64,000 bases of DNA, taken from Streptomyces sp. NBC_01591. Its GTDB lineage: Bacteria; Actinomycetota; Actinomycetes; Streptomycetales; Streptomycetaceae. The stretch is from positions 558,001 to 622,000 of the forward strand of contig NZ_CP109328.1 in assembly GCF_035918155.1 (NCBI RefSeq), read 5' to 3'. Position numbers and translations under genes: made by a program. The notes under the pieces are model-generated. The model worked only from the letters and a program-made list of their open reading frames with translations, was not told the origin of the DNA and did no database searches. Below, piece after piece: positions 35,151 through 44,120 of the stretch. Within the stretch, counting starts at the first letter, position 1; every line of letters begins with the position of its first letter.

Positions 35151-36547
35151 AGTGTTGACTCCGAATCGGTGACGGACCGGTCGCCGGTGAGGCCACTTTG
35201 GAAATCGCTCCACATGGCACCGGTGTCTTCCGGGTTCAAGGGGCGGGGCGCTGCGGCGGCCTCATTATCGGTGGCTGTCGCTGAGAAACGGCGGCGGCGC
35301 TGCGGAAGCGCGGCCGCGCCGGTCGGCGCGGGCGATTGCGCGGGCGAGTCGGCAGCGGCGGGCCGCTTGTGGGCCTGTGGCGCCACGGCAGGTTGGGGAG
35401 CCATGACCGACGGAGGTGTGGCGTTTTCGTCGATCGAGGTCAACAAGTTCTCGGGAACGGACACCACAGCGCGCACCCCGCCATAGGGAGAGGAAGTGTC
35501 GATGGAGACATGGAGGCCGTAGTCGGCGACGAGACGGCCGATGGCGGCGAAGCCCATGGACGGCGGATCGCCGAGTTCGAGGAGCAACACCTCCTGCTGG
35601 TCACCCGATATCAGACTTCGGCCGCGGGCGAGCGCCTCTGAGGTCATGCCCTTGCCGGCGTCGTCGATCGTGATGCACACACTGCCGTTGCCGGTCTGGA
35701 TCAAGCCGACGTCCACCATGAGGTCGTCACGGGAGTGCTCCAGCGCGTTGGCCATCAGCTCGGCGCAGACCACAGCAACAGGCTCGGCCGCACGCCCGAC
35801 CACGCCGATGTTGGAAAAACCCAGCCGAGAAACGATGTTGATGCGGTCGAAGCCGCGCAGTCGGGAGGAGGCGCCACTGACGACCTCGCTCACGTAGGTG
35901 TCCTTGCGGACGTGACCCGGCCAGCCTCCGCACACGATGGCGGATCTCTGCGTGAGGCGCAGGTTCTGCTCATTGATGTGGTCGGACTCAAGCAGACTCT
36001 GCGTCAGACGGGGCGGCGCGCTGAACTCGTGCTGTAGACCCACGATATTCGTCTGCAACCGGTAGGAGAGGGCCTGGGACTCCTGAGTCGCGCCACGCAG
36101 AGCAGCCCGAGCAGCGGCGTCGATGCGGCGCCTTTCCTTGAGGACGATGCCAGAAACCGCTTCGGGTAGGGCGTCGAGGAGCTGTGCAGCCTCGGACCCC
36201 GCGAGGTGCTTGTGCAGGAGTCCGGGGACGGGGTGATGAGAGCTGATCAGGTGCAGTGCGAGAGCGGGAAGCCGATCGGAGACGAGGTGACGAACTTCGT
36301 CGAGAAGCTCCGCCTCGCGGGTACTGAGTTCCTTCGTGCGGGACTCTGCGGCCTGCCTGTTCTGCACCTCGGTTCGGGTGCGGCCCTCGGCAGCCTGCAC
36401 ACGGGAATTGGCGGCCTGCGCCTCCGCGGACAAGTCTCTGACCCGTCGTACGTGCTTGCGGCGCGAGCGTGCCAGGAGCAGCGCCCAGACTGCTAGGAGG
36501 AGGGACAAGACGCCGAGGGCAAGGGCGATTTTTGAGGACAAGGTCAC
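35147..36547 (-). CDS. cvnA: conservon sensor-kinase-like protein CvnA
   Basis: A 466-aa protein with an N-terminal membrane helix (IALALGVLSLLLAVWALLLA), a coiled coil rich in Arg/Glu/Ala (about 25-80), and a C-terminal HATPase domain (ELMANALEHSRDD for the N box, DDAGKGM for G1). The tail is Pro/Ala-rich and disordered. GTG 36547 has AGGA upstream and begins just before the helix; the longer upstream frame has unnatural composition. CvnA heads the operon and is thought to sense an unknown signal. Confidence 0.9.
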   Translation of the reverse strand: MTLSSKIALALGVLSLLLAVWALLLARSRRKHVRRVRDLSAEAQAANSRVQAAEGRTRTEVQNRQAAESRTKELSTREAELLDEVRHLVSDRLPALALHLISSHHPVPGLLHKHLAGSEAAQLLDALPEAVSGIVLKERRRIDAAARAALRGATQESQALSYRLQTNIVGLQHEFSAPPRLTQSLLESDHINEQNLRLTQRSAIVCGGWPGHVRKDTYVSEVVSGASSRLRGFDRINIVSRLGFSNIGVVGRAAEPVAVVCAELMANALEHSRDDLMVDVGLIQTGNGSVCITIDDAGKGMTSEALARGRSLISGDQQEVLLLELGDPPSMGFAAIGRLVADYGLHVSIDTSSPYGGVRAVVSVPENLLTSIDENATPPSVMAPQPAVAPQAHKRPAAADSPAQSPAPTGAAALPQRRRRFSATATDNEAAAAPRPLNPEDTGAMWSDFQSGLTGDRSVTDSESTL

Positions 36548-36994
36548 GGAGGGTGGTCCTAGAGGTCGGTCGAGCCTTCGAAGAGCGGCGCAGCGGTTCA
36601 CTCCCCCGTAGGGGTGGTGAGTGCGGCCTCCGGAGAACTGGCGGACAGGAGAACAATGTGGCAATTGGTGAATAGTGCGTGGACCGTTCATACAGGGCGA
36701 AGAAGTGCACCGCAGACAAACGACTGCGAGGCCGAGACGGGGCCCGGTGAATCGCCCGAGCCGGCCAAGGCTCCAGCGGCGCGATCCCCACGGGCAGCGT
36801 CGGCCGTGCGGCCAGCCCTCGCGCAACTCCCGGCCCCGGAAACGGTCGCAGGGCGGAGCCCGCTGAACGCAAATGAACAGGTTCATCAGAGCTCCGTTGA
36901 TGACTGCGAACGTCGGCTACATCGGGTGCTTCCCGCCATCGCACGCAGTCGCCGCGGCCCTGGCACTTCCTAAAGCGCCGTCAGTTTACTGGAG
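36548..36994. other. 447 bp upstream of cvnA without a supported gene
   Basis: The conservon promoter must lie in this region, but no convincing -35/-10 pair was found. AT content rises around 36640-36700, which may mark the start region. No stem-loop or repeat was seen. Confidence 0.4.
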
Positions 36995-37933
36995 TTGATC
37001 TGTGCACGCGGCGTTGGTGGGCCCGCGCAGTTACGAACCGGACGATCTTTGCTCGCCGGGTTCTCGCTGATCGCACGGCGTAGACAGTGGCACTCTCCGG
37101 CAACTCGCCGTATCGCCCCGTACTGGGTGATCGTTGGCGGCGGTGTCGAAGAGAGCGACACCAGCCGGGAGGCCGCGCTCCTGAGTGAGGTCCGTGAGGA
37201 GATCGCCGGTGATGCGGACATCGTGCGCCTGCTCCACGAGATGGAGAATGCAGAGGGGGAGAAGGAGTACTTCAGAAGTTGCTCGCCTTCCTACCGGTCT
37301 TCCGTGCCTCCGCACGCCTTCAGCACCTGCATCTCCGGGGCGGTGAATCTCCTCGACCCGCGCGCGGTGGTGCTGGGCGGCGAGCTCTCGCGGCTCGCAC
37401 CGTGGCTTCTGCCGTCCCTGGAGCGGGAGTTGACGCGCCGGATGGCGACGTCTGCGCCGGCGGTGGCGTTACAGGCGCAGATCGTGCTGGCGTGTGCAGG
37501 CCCTGACGTTCCGCCGATTGTTGTGGTGGCGCGGGATCTTCGGGTAGCGGCGGATGCGGTCCGCAAGTGGTGTCGGCGGACCCTCGCCTGGACGCGGCAC
37601 GTCTCCCTCGGTGGGCGCGTCGCCGATCTCCAAGATCCCGCCGAGGAGTTCCGTGACCCTGACTCTCCGCTGTGGGGCGTGCGGTTCGAAGACCCGATGG
37701 GCGTCAAGCATCACGCGTACCACGAGACAGTCCTCAGGGGCCTGAGCACGGCTGTGTACACGGACGACGCGAAGGAGTCGGCCCCCATCTCCACGTGGGT
37801 GCAGGACGGCCGAGAAGCGAAAGCTGGAGCCGCTCCCTGCATCGGGGCCTTCCCGGTCGTGCAGCTCGGGCTGTTCTCGGACGCCGCTGTCCGATTCCCA
37901 TACCAGGGGCATAATGCTGACACGGCCGAGTGA
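36995..37933 (+). pseudogene. patchwork ORF of NUDIX, ROK and transposase pieces
   Basis: One open frame joins unrelated fragments. Residues about 40-90 (PYWVIVGGGVEESDTSREAA, LLSEVREEIAGDADIVRLLH) are the NUDIX box region. Residues about 113-150 (GAVNLLDPRAVVLGGELSRL, APWLLPSLERELTRRM) are the C-terminus of a ROK-family sugar kinase/repressor. Then QAQIVLACAGPDVPP and VARDLRVAADAVRKWCRR match the first helix-turn-helix of IS630-type transposases. The remainder (MGVKHHAYHETVLRGLSTAV) is unassigned. No ribosome site precedes it. It looks like successive deletions that happened to keep a frame. Confidence 0.6.
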
Positions 37934-37960
37934 CATTCGGGCGTGAGCGCGAGCCGCGTA

Positions 37961-38003
37961 CGTCGGGCGGGCGGCACTCACCACAGGGTGCTGCCCGCCG
38001 ACG
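37961..38003. terminator. imperfect GC-rich stem-loop
   Basis: CGTCGGGCGGGCGGCAC pairs with GTGCTGCCCGCCGACG except for one mismatch and one bulge, 28 bases after the patchwork ORF. No gene is supported from here to 38319. Confidence 0.45.
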
Positions 38004-38319
38004 TGTGAGGTCACCGCCAGCCACCCCCGACTATCGCTGCTGCGCCGCACCCACCCCCGGAACACCTCCAGGTGCTTCCACGGCTGATCAGCATCCGCAT
38101 CCAGAGCCCACCCGCCCGTGCCTCCCGCACATCCGCTCCCACTGTGGTACGTACCGCCGAGACCGTCACACCCCCGGCCCCAGGCGCCTCGGACGGCGCT
38201 CGAAGCGACCGCTCCGGTGTCCGGGCGGGACGCATCCCAATGGCCGTGGTGCCCGGCGTAGCCCCCGGTTCGGCCGTCACCGACCCCCGGAAGTCGAGCC
38301 GTGCGAGGTGGGTCCGGGC

Positions 38320-38673
38320 TCAGTTGCCGGGCGGAAGCAGGTTCCTGGTCAGGGTGAAGGCGGAACTCGCAGTTGTGAGAAGGGCGTTGACGCGACCGAG
38401 GACGCGGTTGGCCCGGTCGGTGTCCTGCGCACCGGCCGCGTCCGTCAGGTCTTCGGCATACTCCCGTGCCCTGACCGCCTCCTCGGGCTGGGCACTTTCC
38501 GAGTCGGCCCTGAGAGCGGTGGCCAGCTGATGGTACGAGATGCCGGACAGGTCGGCGCTGCTGTCACGCCCGCTGCTCTGGGCCACCCCGTGAGGGCTGT
38601 TGACGTTGACTGCCGCGAAGCCGCCCGCTGAGGCCGTTATGTGCATGGATTCGTCACTGATCCCTGTCCACAT
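38320..38673 (-). CDS. small hypothetical protein, 117 aa
   Basis: An ATG with GGAAG upstream starts MWTGISDESMHITASAGGFA. The second half is helical and acidic (AREYAEDLTDAAGAQDTDRA, NRVLGRVNALLTTASSAF) and ends TLTRNLLPPGN, which looks like the C-terminal part of small Streptomyces accessory proteins. The frame extends upstream (LLRGSYALTRKGWREYRKHF) without a start codon, so the true N-terminus may have been cut by the IS3 piece beside it. Function unknown. Confidence 0.5.
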   Translation of the reverse strand: MWTGISDESMHITASAGGFAAVNVNSPHGVAQSSGRDSSADLSGISYHQLATALRADSESAQPEEAVRAREYAEDLTDAAGAQDTDRANRVLGRVNALLTTASSAFTLTRNLLPPGN

Positions 38674-38917
38674 GAAGTGCTTCCGGTACTCGCGCCAGCC
38701 CTTGCGGGTGAGGGCGTAGGAACCGCGGAGAAGCCTGCGGATGGACGAGCTACCTTGCGGACAGCTGCGGGTTTGGACGCGGATGGACGGTCGACCGAGC
38801 CGTTGGCGCGCTTTGGCCTGCTCCCGCTCGGCCAGCGTCCACTGATCCGGGGCCGGGAACTACGCCACCGCCAGCACGACCACAGGGCATTCGCCTCACG
38901 AGGCGCGGCGGGATGAG

Positions 38918-38977
38918 CGCGACCATGCGCAGCGCACGCCCACGAAGCTCGGCGGGGTAGGGGGACGGACGGGCCAT
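38918..38977 (-). mobile_element. IS3 OrfA N-terminal scrap
   Basis: An ATG at 38977 starts MARPSPYPAELRGRALRMVA, the standard opening of IS3-family OrfA helix-turn-helix proteins in Streptomyces. The match ends after 20 residues. It is a remnant between the small hypothetical gene and the gentisate operon. Confidence 0.55.
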
Positions 38978-39145
38978 GGCTCGATCCTCTCAGGGAATCG
39001 AGCCTCCAACAGACCCGGAGCGCTTCATCCCAGGATGCCCCGCACAGCAGATGCTGCATGCCGTGCGGACTTGCTTCCTCGGCCCATACCGGCTCGACCA
39101 GCAAGATCACACCACGCGAGCTGCGGAAATCCTTCCTTGAACCCG

Positions 39146-39174
39146 TTGACCCCCCTGCAACCCGCGCTTAATAT
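39146..39174 (+). promoter_or_regulatory. promoter of the gentisate operon
   Basis: TTGACC (39146-39151) and TAATAT (39169-39174) are separated by 17 bases, a near-consensus housekeeping-type promoter for Streptomyces (HrdB-like). The start site would fall in the palindrome that follows at 39176-39204. It lies about 100 bases before the first gene. Confidence 0.75.
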
Positions 39175-39175
39175 C

Positions 39176-39204
39176 GTCAGTACACCAATGATTGGTGTAC
39201 TGAC
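39176..39204. promoter_or_regulatory. perfect 29-bp operator palindrome of the gentisate operon
   Basis: GTCAGTACACCAAT and ATTGGTGTACTGAC are exact inverted copies around one central base. The palindrome begins two bases after the -10 hexamer, so a bound protein would block the promoter. The MarR or IclR regulator encoded in the same operon is the expected ligand-sensing repressor. Confidence 0.85.
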
Positions 39205-39275
39205 TATTTGGCTGGCAGTGGGCGCCGCCCCGCGTTCCGCTCGCCGCCCATCCCCCGTCTCAACGAGGAGGCCGT

Positions 39276-40490
39276 ATGCCGTCGTCCTTTACATCCCCGC
39301 AACTCGCCGTGGTCGGTGGAGGCATCGGCGGGCTGGCTGCCGCCCTGGCCGCCGCCCGCGCGGGGAAGCGGGTGACGCTCGTGGAACGCGCGACCGAGTT
39401 CGGCGAGATCGGAGCCGGCCTGCAGTTGGCCCCCAACGCATCCCTCGCGCTGGAAGAGCTGGGCGTTCTGCCCGAGGTGCGGCAGACGGCCGTGGTGCCG
39501 CCCCGACTGGTCATGATGGATGCCCTCAACGGCGACCGGATCACCGAACTCGACCTGCACAGCGACGCGTTCCGCGAACGCTTCCGCCACCCGTACCTGG
39601 TCACCCACCGCACGGACCTGCACACGGCCCTGCTGACCGCTTGCCGGGCACATCCCGCCATCACCCTGCACACCGGGTGCACTGTCGTCCGCGTCGAGCA
39701 GGACGGCTCCGGCGTCCGCCTGCACTTCGCGGAGACCACGGAGGTCCTGGAGTCCGACGCGGTGGTGGCCGCCGACGGGCTGCGCTCCGTGTTGCGCCAG
39801 GCGCTGGTCGGCGACGGTGATCCGGTCTGCTCCCGCTACGTCGCCTTCCGCGGCGCGCTGCCCACCGTCCGGATGACGGGCCGTATGTCGGAGATTGCCG
39901 CCTCGGAGGCGGTGATGGTGTGGGCCGGCCCCCGTATGCACCTCGTGCAGTACCCCGTGCGCCGTGGCGAGCTGTACAACCAGGTCGCGGTCTTCGAAAG
40001 CGACCACTACAGGCCCGATTCGGACGACTGGGGCACGGAGGCCGAACTTGAGGAGCGGTTCGCCGACACGTGCCCGGCCGTGCGTGCCGCACTGCCGCTG
40101 GTCTCCCGCGACCGTCGCTGGCCGTTGTTCGACCGCGCACCGGTCGACACCTGGGTATACGGACGCATCGCCCTGCTCGGCGACGCGGCACACCCCATGC
40201 TCCAGTACCTGGCCCAGGGCGCCTGCCAGGCCCTGGAGGACGCCGTGGCCCTCGGCCGTGCGCTTGCCGAGTCCGAGGACGCGGCCGACGCCTTCGCCTC
40301 CTATGCAGAGCGGCGCCAGGGACGAGCGGCCCTGATCCAGACCACGGCCCGCAGCTTCGGGGAACTGTGCCACCTGGAGGGCATGGGCGCCGCCGTCCGC
40401 AATGCCCTGCTCGCCACCCGTTCCTCGCACGACTTCGACGACATCTCCTGGGTGTGGACACCGGCCCCCGACACCGTTTCCGCCGCCTGA
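39276..40490 (+). CDS. 3-hydroxybenzoate 6-monooxygenase
   Basis: A 404-aa FAD-dependent aromatic hydroxylase of the UbiH/PHBH class. Residues 14-19 (GGGIGG) bind the FAD ADP part, VVAADGLRSVLR carries the DG motif, and LLGDAAHPMLQYLAQGACQA the GD motif. The length and the last motif match 3-hydroxybenzoate 6-hydroxylases (and salicylate hydroxylase-like enzymes). Position directly before gentisate dioxygenase supports conversion of 3-hydroxybenzoate to gentisate with NADH. GAGGAG precedes the ATG. Confidence 0.88.
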   Translation: MPSSFTSPQLAVVGGGIGGLAAALAAARAGKRVTLVERATEFGEIGAGLQLAPNASLALEELGVLPEVRQTAVVPPRLVMMDALNGDRITELDLHSDAFRERFRHPYLVTHRTDLHTALLTACRAHPAITLHTGCTVVRVEQDGSGVRLHFAETTEVLESDAVVAADGLRSVLRQALVGDGDPVCSRYVAFRGALPTVRMTGRMSEIAASEAVMVWAGPRMHLVQYPVRRGELYNQVAVFESDHYRPDSDDWGTEAELEERFADTCPAVRAALPLVSRDRRWPLFDRAPVDTWVYGRIALLGDAAHPMLQYLAQGACQALEDAVALGRALAESEDAADAFASYAERRQGRAALIQTTARSFGELCHLEGMGAAVRNALLATRSSHDFDDISWVWTPAPDTVSAA

Positions 40491-40511
40491 CCGACCGTAC
40501 GGAGGACCACC

Positions 40512-41549
40512 ATGACCGACGACGCCGCCTACAAGGCCCTGGAGAACCTGGGCGCCGCCCCGCTGTGGCGCTTCTACGGCAACCTCTTCCCCGCCGAGCC
40601 CCGCAGCCGTGCGCTTCCCCATCGCTGGAGCTGGCAGGACCTGCGCCCTCACCTGCTGCACTTCTCGCGGACTCTGTCCCTCGACGAGGCCGAGCGCCGG
40701 GTACTGATGCTGGTCAATCCCGGTCTCATCGACCCGCCGGCCACCGTCAACACCCTGTACGCCGGGCTCCAGATCATCCTCCCCGGCGAGACCGCCCAGG
40801 CCCACCGGCACACCTCCAACGCGTTCCGTTTCATCCTGGAGGGCACCGGCGCCTGGACCACCGTCAACGGGGAACGCGTCCACATGGCCCCAGGCGACCT
40901 GCTGCTGACCCCCGGCTGGAACTGGCACGACCACACCCACCAGGGTGACGCGCCCATGATCTGGCTGGATGCCCTGGACTACCCGCTGGTCAACGCACTG
41001 GAGGCGGGATTCTACGAGCAGTACCCGCAGCGCCTGCAGCCGGTCACTCGACCTGACGACGCGGGCAGCCGGCAGTTTCTGCACGGCCGGCTCACACCGG
41101 CCTGGCTGACCCCCGACGGGCCCAACTCACCCGTCACCCGCTACACCTGGGAGGAGACCGCACGAGCCCTCGAGGCCGTCGCGGACACCGCCGAGGGCAG
41201 CGACATCGACGGCATCGTGCTGGAGTACACCAACCCCTGGACCGGTGGCCCCGTGATGCCGACGATCGGCTGCCGGGTGCAGCGTCTGCGCCCCGGGTTC
41301 CAGGGAGCGGGCCGCCGGCACACAGCGTCCACGATCTTCAACGTGGTCCGCGGCGAAGGTGCCACCGTGGTCGACGGCGTACGGCTGGACTGGTCCGAAC
41401 ACGACACCTTCGCGGTCCCCGGCTGGGCCTCGTACCGGCACCTCAACGCGTCCGCCTCTCAGGACGCCGTCCTCTTCTCCTACAGCGACGAACCGGTGAT
41501 GCGCTCGCTCGGCCTGTACCGCACCGAGACATCCGACCCCGGCGCCTGA
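40512..41549 (+). CDS. gentisate 1,2-dioxygenase
   Basis: A 345-aa bicupin. The first cupin carries His98-x-His100 (GETAQAHRHTSNAFRFILEG) that bind Fe(II), with a later His in WNWHDHTHQGD. The second cupin (RRHTASTIFNVVRGEGATVV) is degenerate. It cleaves gentisate between C1 and C2 to give maleylpyruvate. It starts 21 bases after the monooxygenase with GGAGGACC upstream. Confidence 0.92.
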   Translation: MTDDAAYKALENLGAAPLWRFYGNLFPAEPRSRALPHRWSWQDLRPHLLHFSRTLSLDEAERRVLMLVNPGLIDPPATVNTLYAGLQIILPGETAQAHRHTSNAFRFILEGTGAWTTVNGERVHMAPGDLLLTPGWNWHDHTHQGDAPMIWLDALDYPLVNALEAGFYEQYPQRLQPVTRPDDAGSRQFLHGRLTPAWLTPDGPNSPVTRYTWEETARALEAVADTAEGSDIDGIVLEYTNPWTGGPVMPTIGCRVQRLRPGFQGAGRRHTASTIFNVVRGEGATVVDGVRLDWSEHDTFAVPGWASYRHLNASASQDAVLFSYSDEPVMRSLGLYRTETSDPGA

Positions 41550-41591
41550 CATCCCGGACGTCCAACCGCTCACCACAGCAAGGAACATGAC

Positions 41592-42458
41592 ATGCGTCTG
41601 ACTCTCTTCAACGAGGGCCGACTCGGACTCGTCGACGGCAACGACATCATCGACGTGACCGAACAGCTCGCCGGCACCGGCCCTTACGGGCCCGAAGGCC
41701 CGCTGCACCGCCACATCGAGCGCCTGGCCGACGGTCGTACCGGGCCGCTGGACCTCACCGGAGCGCCCCACACGCTTCTGGCCGAGGCGACGCTCGAAGC
41801 GCCGCTTCCCCGCCCGGGGAAGATCATCGGCGCTCCCGTCAACTACCTCGATCACAAGGCCGAGATGGAGTACACCACCTCGGTCGCCGACCTCGGCGTC
41901 TTCCTCAAGGCGAACTCCTCCGTGATCGGGCCAGGTCAGGACATCCTTCTGCCCTACACCGACAAGCGGACCGACCAGGAGGGCGAGCTGGGCGTCATCA
42001 TCGGACGCACCGCCTCCCACGTCTCACGTGACGACGCTCTCGATCACGTCTTCGGATACACCTGCGTCCTGGACATCACCGTCCGCTCCGGCGAAGACCG
42101 TTCCACCCGCAAGTCCTTCGACACCTTCACTCCCATCGGACCCTGGATCGTGACCGCGGACGAGATCCCGGATCCGGACACACTGGACCTTCGCTGTGAC
42201 GTCGCCGGGACCACACGACAGCGGACCAATACGGCAGATCTCATTTTCGGCGTGCGAGAGCTCATCGCTTACACGAGTTCCGTCATGACCCTGCACCCCG
42301 GTGACGTGATCGCAACCGGAACCCCAGCGGGTGTCGGCCCGCTCAGCCATGGCGATCGCGTGGTGCTGGAGATCGAGCGCGTCGGACGCCTCGAAGTCGG
42401 CGTGGACGGGTCGGGGGCCACTGCCTACGCGCAGCGTCCCGGGTACCACTCCCGCTGA
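41592..42458 (+). CDS. fumarylacetoacetate hydrolase family protein (fumarylpyruvate/maleylpyruvate hydrolase)
   Basis: A 288-aa FAH-fold hydrolase. The key phrases are KIIGAPVNYLDHKAEM, DQEGELGVIIGRTASHVS with the metal-binding Glu residues, and VIATGTPAGVGPLSHGD near the end. In gentisate pathways it splits fumarylpyruvate to fumarate and pyruvate. No maleylpyruvate isomerase is present in this operon, so it may act directly on maleylpyruvate or depend on an isomerase elsewhere. Confidence 0.88.
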   Translation: MRLTLFNEGRLGLVDGNDIIDVTEQLAGTGPYGPEGPLHRHIERLADGRTGPLDLTGAPHTLLAEATLEAPLPRPGKIIGAPVNYLDHKAEMEYTTSVADLGVFLKANSSVIGPGQDILLPYTDKRTDQEGELGVIIGRTASHVSRDDALDHVFGYTCVLDITVRSGEDRSTRKSFDTFTPIGPWIVTADEIPDPDTLDLRCDVAGTTRQRTNTADLIFGVRELIAYTSSVMTLHPGDVIATGTPAGVGPLSHGDRVVLEIERVGRLEVGVDGSGATAYAQRPGYHSR

Positions 42459-42565
42459 CGGACGGGACAGCGCACACCGAGGCAATGCCGCTCGCTCGTA
42501 GACTCCCGGATGGGCCCGCCGTCCGGGAGGAGGGCACCACCTCAGCGGAAGAAAGATGGAACACC

Positions 42566-43012
42566 GTGGTACGCGCATTGAATCTGGAGAATTACATCGG
42601 GCATCTGATCCGCCGAGCGGAGCAAGTGCATACCGCGATGTGGGCTGCTCAGGTTTCCCAAGAGATCACCTCTCAGCAATTCGCCGTTCTCAACGCTCTG
42701 CGGCAGCAGTCCGGTATCGATCAGCGCACTCTCGCCTCCGTCACCTCGCTGGACCGCTCCACCGTCAATCTCATTGTCCGCCGCCTCACCGATCAGCAGT
42801 ACGTCACCCAGGTGCGGGACGCCGCGGACCGCAGACGCACTCTGCTGAGTCTGACCGACAATGGCGACCGCCTTCTGGGGTCCCTCATCCCGCCCGCGCA
42901 ACGCGTCAACGAACAGCTTCTGTCGGCTCTGCCCGCCAGTGAACGCGCTTCGGCCGTGAGCGTCCTGCGCACCATCGCCGACATGGAAGTCACGTCGCCA
43001 ATGGGCAGTTGA
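42566..43012 (+). CDS. MarR family regulator
   Basis: A 148-aa MarR regulator with a winged helix: SQQFAVLNALRQQSGIDQRT, LASVTSLDRSTVNLIVRRL and a wing DAADRRRTLLSLTDNGD. The GTG at 42566 was chosen for the AAAGATGGAACACC region before it; an ATG at 42485 would add 27 residues of poor composition. MarR proteins often respond to aromatic acids. It lies in the operon after the hydrolase. Confidence 0.85.
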   Translation: MVRALNLENYIGHLIRRAEQVHTAMWAAQVSQEITSQQFAVLNALRQQSGIDQRTLASVTSLDRSTVNLIVRRLTDQQYVTQVRDAADRRRTLLSLTDNGDRLLGSLIPPAQRVNEQLLSALPASERASAVSVLRTIADMEVTSPMGS

Positions 43013-43091
43013 CAGCCTCCTGCACTGCGGCTCATCCACCGGCCGGATCAGGACGACTTGCGAACTCTCTATCTGTCCGAGGAGTCAGCCG

Positions 43092-43913
43092 TTGCTGCAA
43101 GACCACTCTCGCGCCACCAGGGACGACGGACCGGAACACAGCCCAGTAGCACAGGCCCAAGGAGCCACCGGTACAGGACCTGTGATCAGCCGCGCCCTGC
43201 AGATCCTCGACGCCTTCAGCGCTCAGTCCCCTCACCTGTCACTCAGCGAGCTGGCGCGAAAAGCGCAACTGCCCGTGTCGACCGTCCACCGGATGCTGGG
43301 AGAACTGCTTGCCTGGGGAGCACTGGAGCGTGACGCCCAGGGACGCTATCGCATCGGGCTGCGCCTGTGGGAGCTCGGCTCGCTGGCACCACGCGGTCAG
43401 GGGTTGCGCGAGCGAGCCTTGCCCTACCTCGAGGATCTCTCGCTGGTCACCCGCGAAAATGTGCAGCTGGCCGTGCGCGAAGGCACGGAGGCGGTGTTCA
43501 TCGAGCGGATCGGGGGAAGCTGCGCGGTACCGACACTCACGCGTGTAGGCGGCCGGCTTGCCATCACCGCGACAGGCGCGGGGCTGGCCCTGCTCGCCCA
43601 CGCACCGGCCTCTGTCCAGAACGACGTGCTGGAACGGCCCATCGTACGTAGCACGCCTTACACGATCACCGATGCCAACCGGCTGCGAGGGGTGCTGGCA
43701 CAGGTTCGGGCACGGGGCTACGCGGTGAGCGACCGACAGCTGTCGCTCGACACGCTTTCGGTGGCCGCGCCGGTGCGGTCCCCGCAAGGAGAGGTCGTCG
43801 CGGCCGTTTCACTTGTCGTGCCTTGCGGCTCTGCCACCCCGGCTGCCCTGGCTGACCTCGTCCTTACCAGCGCCCGTGCCATCAACCGCGCACTTCACAT
43901 GCCCGTTTCCTGA
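43092..43913 (+). CDS. IclR family regulator
   Basis: A 273-aa IclR regulator. The winged helix (ISRALQILDAFSAQSPHLSL, SELARKAQLPVSTVHRMLGE) is followed by the effector domain, including GLRERALPYLEDLSLVTREN and AVREGTEAVFIERIGG. A TTG at 43092 with GAGGAG seven bases upstream is taken as the start. IclR members frequently control aromatic catabolism (PcaR, PobR). Two different regulators in one operon is unusual. Confidence 0.85.
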   Translation: MLQDHSRATRDDGPEHSPVAQAQGATGTGPVISRALQILDAFSAQSPHLSLSELARKAQLPVSTVHRMLGELLAWGALERDAQGRYRIGLRLWELGSLAPRGQGLRERALPYLEDLSLVTRENVQLAVREGTEAVFIERIGGSCAVPTLTRVGGRLAITATGAGLALLAHAPASVQNDVLERPIVRSTPYTITDANRLRGVLAQVRARGYAVSDRQLSLDTLSVAAPVRSPQGEVVAAVSLVVPCGSATPAALADLVLTSARAINRALHMPVS

Positions 43914-44120
43914 CCGGCTCTCCCGCGAAGTAAATGGTTTCCCGGCATACGGAAAAGCGGCTGGTTGCAGCCGCGCCGGATTCAGACCATGTGTGCGCCG
44001 ACTGCTGGAGCGAGCCACTGGATGTGAGCTGGTTCAAAGGCGTCGGTCATATCGCAGTCGACGACGGAGTGCTCCCATGTTCATGCGTTTCGAGTTCCAT
44101 GCCGCCCAGCGAGTCGTCCG

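Noticed and set aside
39204..41084. 626-codon minus-strand frame opposite the gentisate genes
   Set aside because: Gly/Val/Gln/His-rich antisense frame; the plus strand has clear enzyme motifs.
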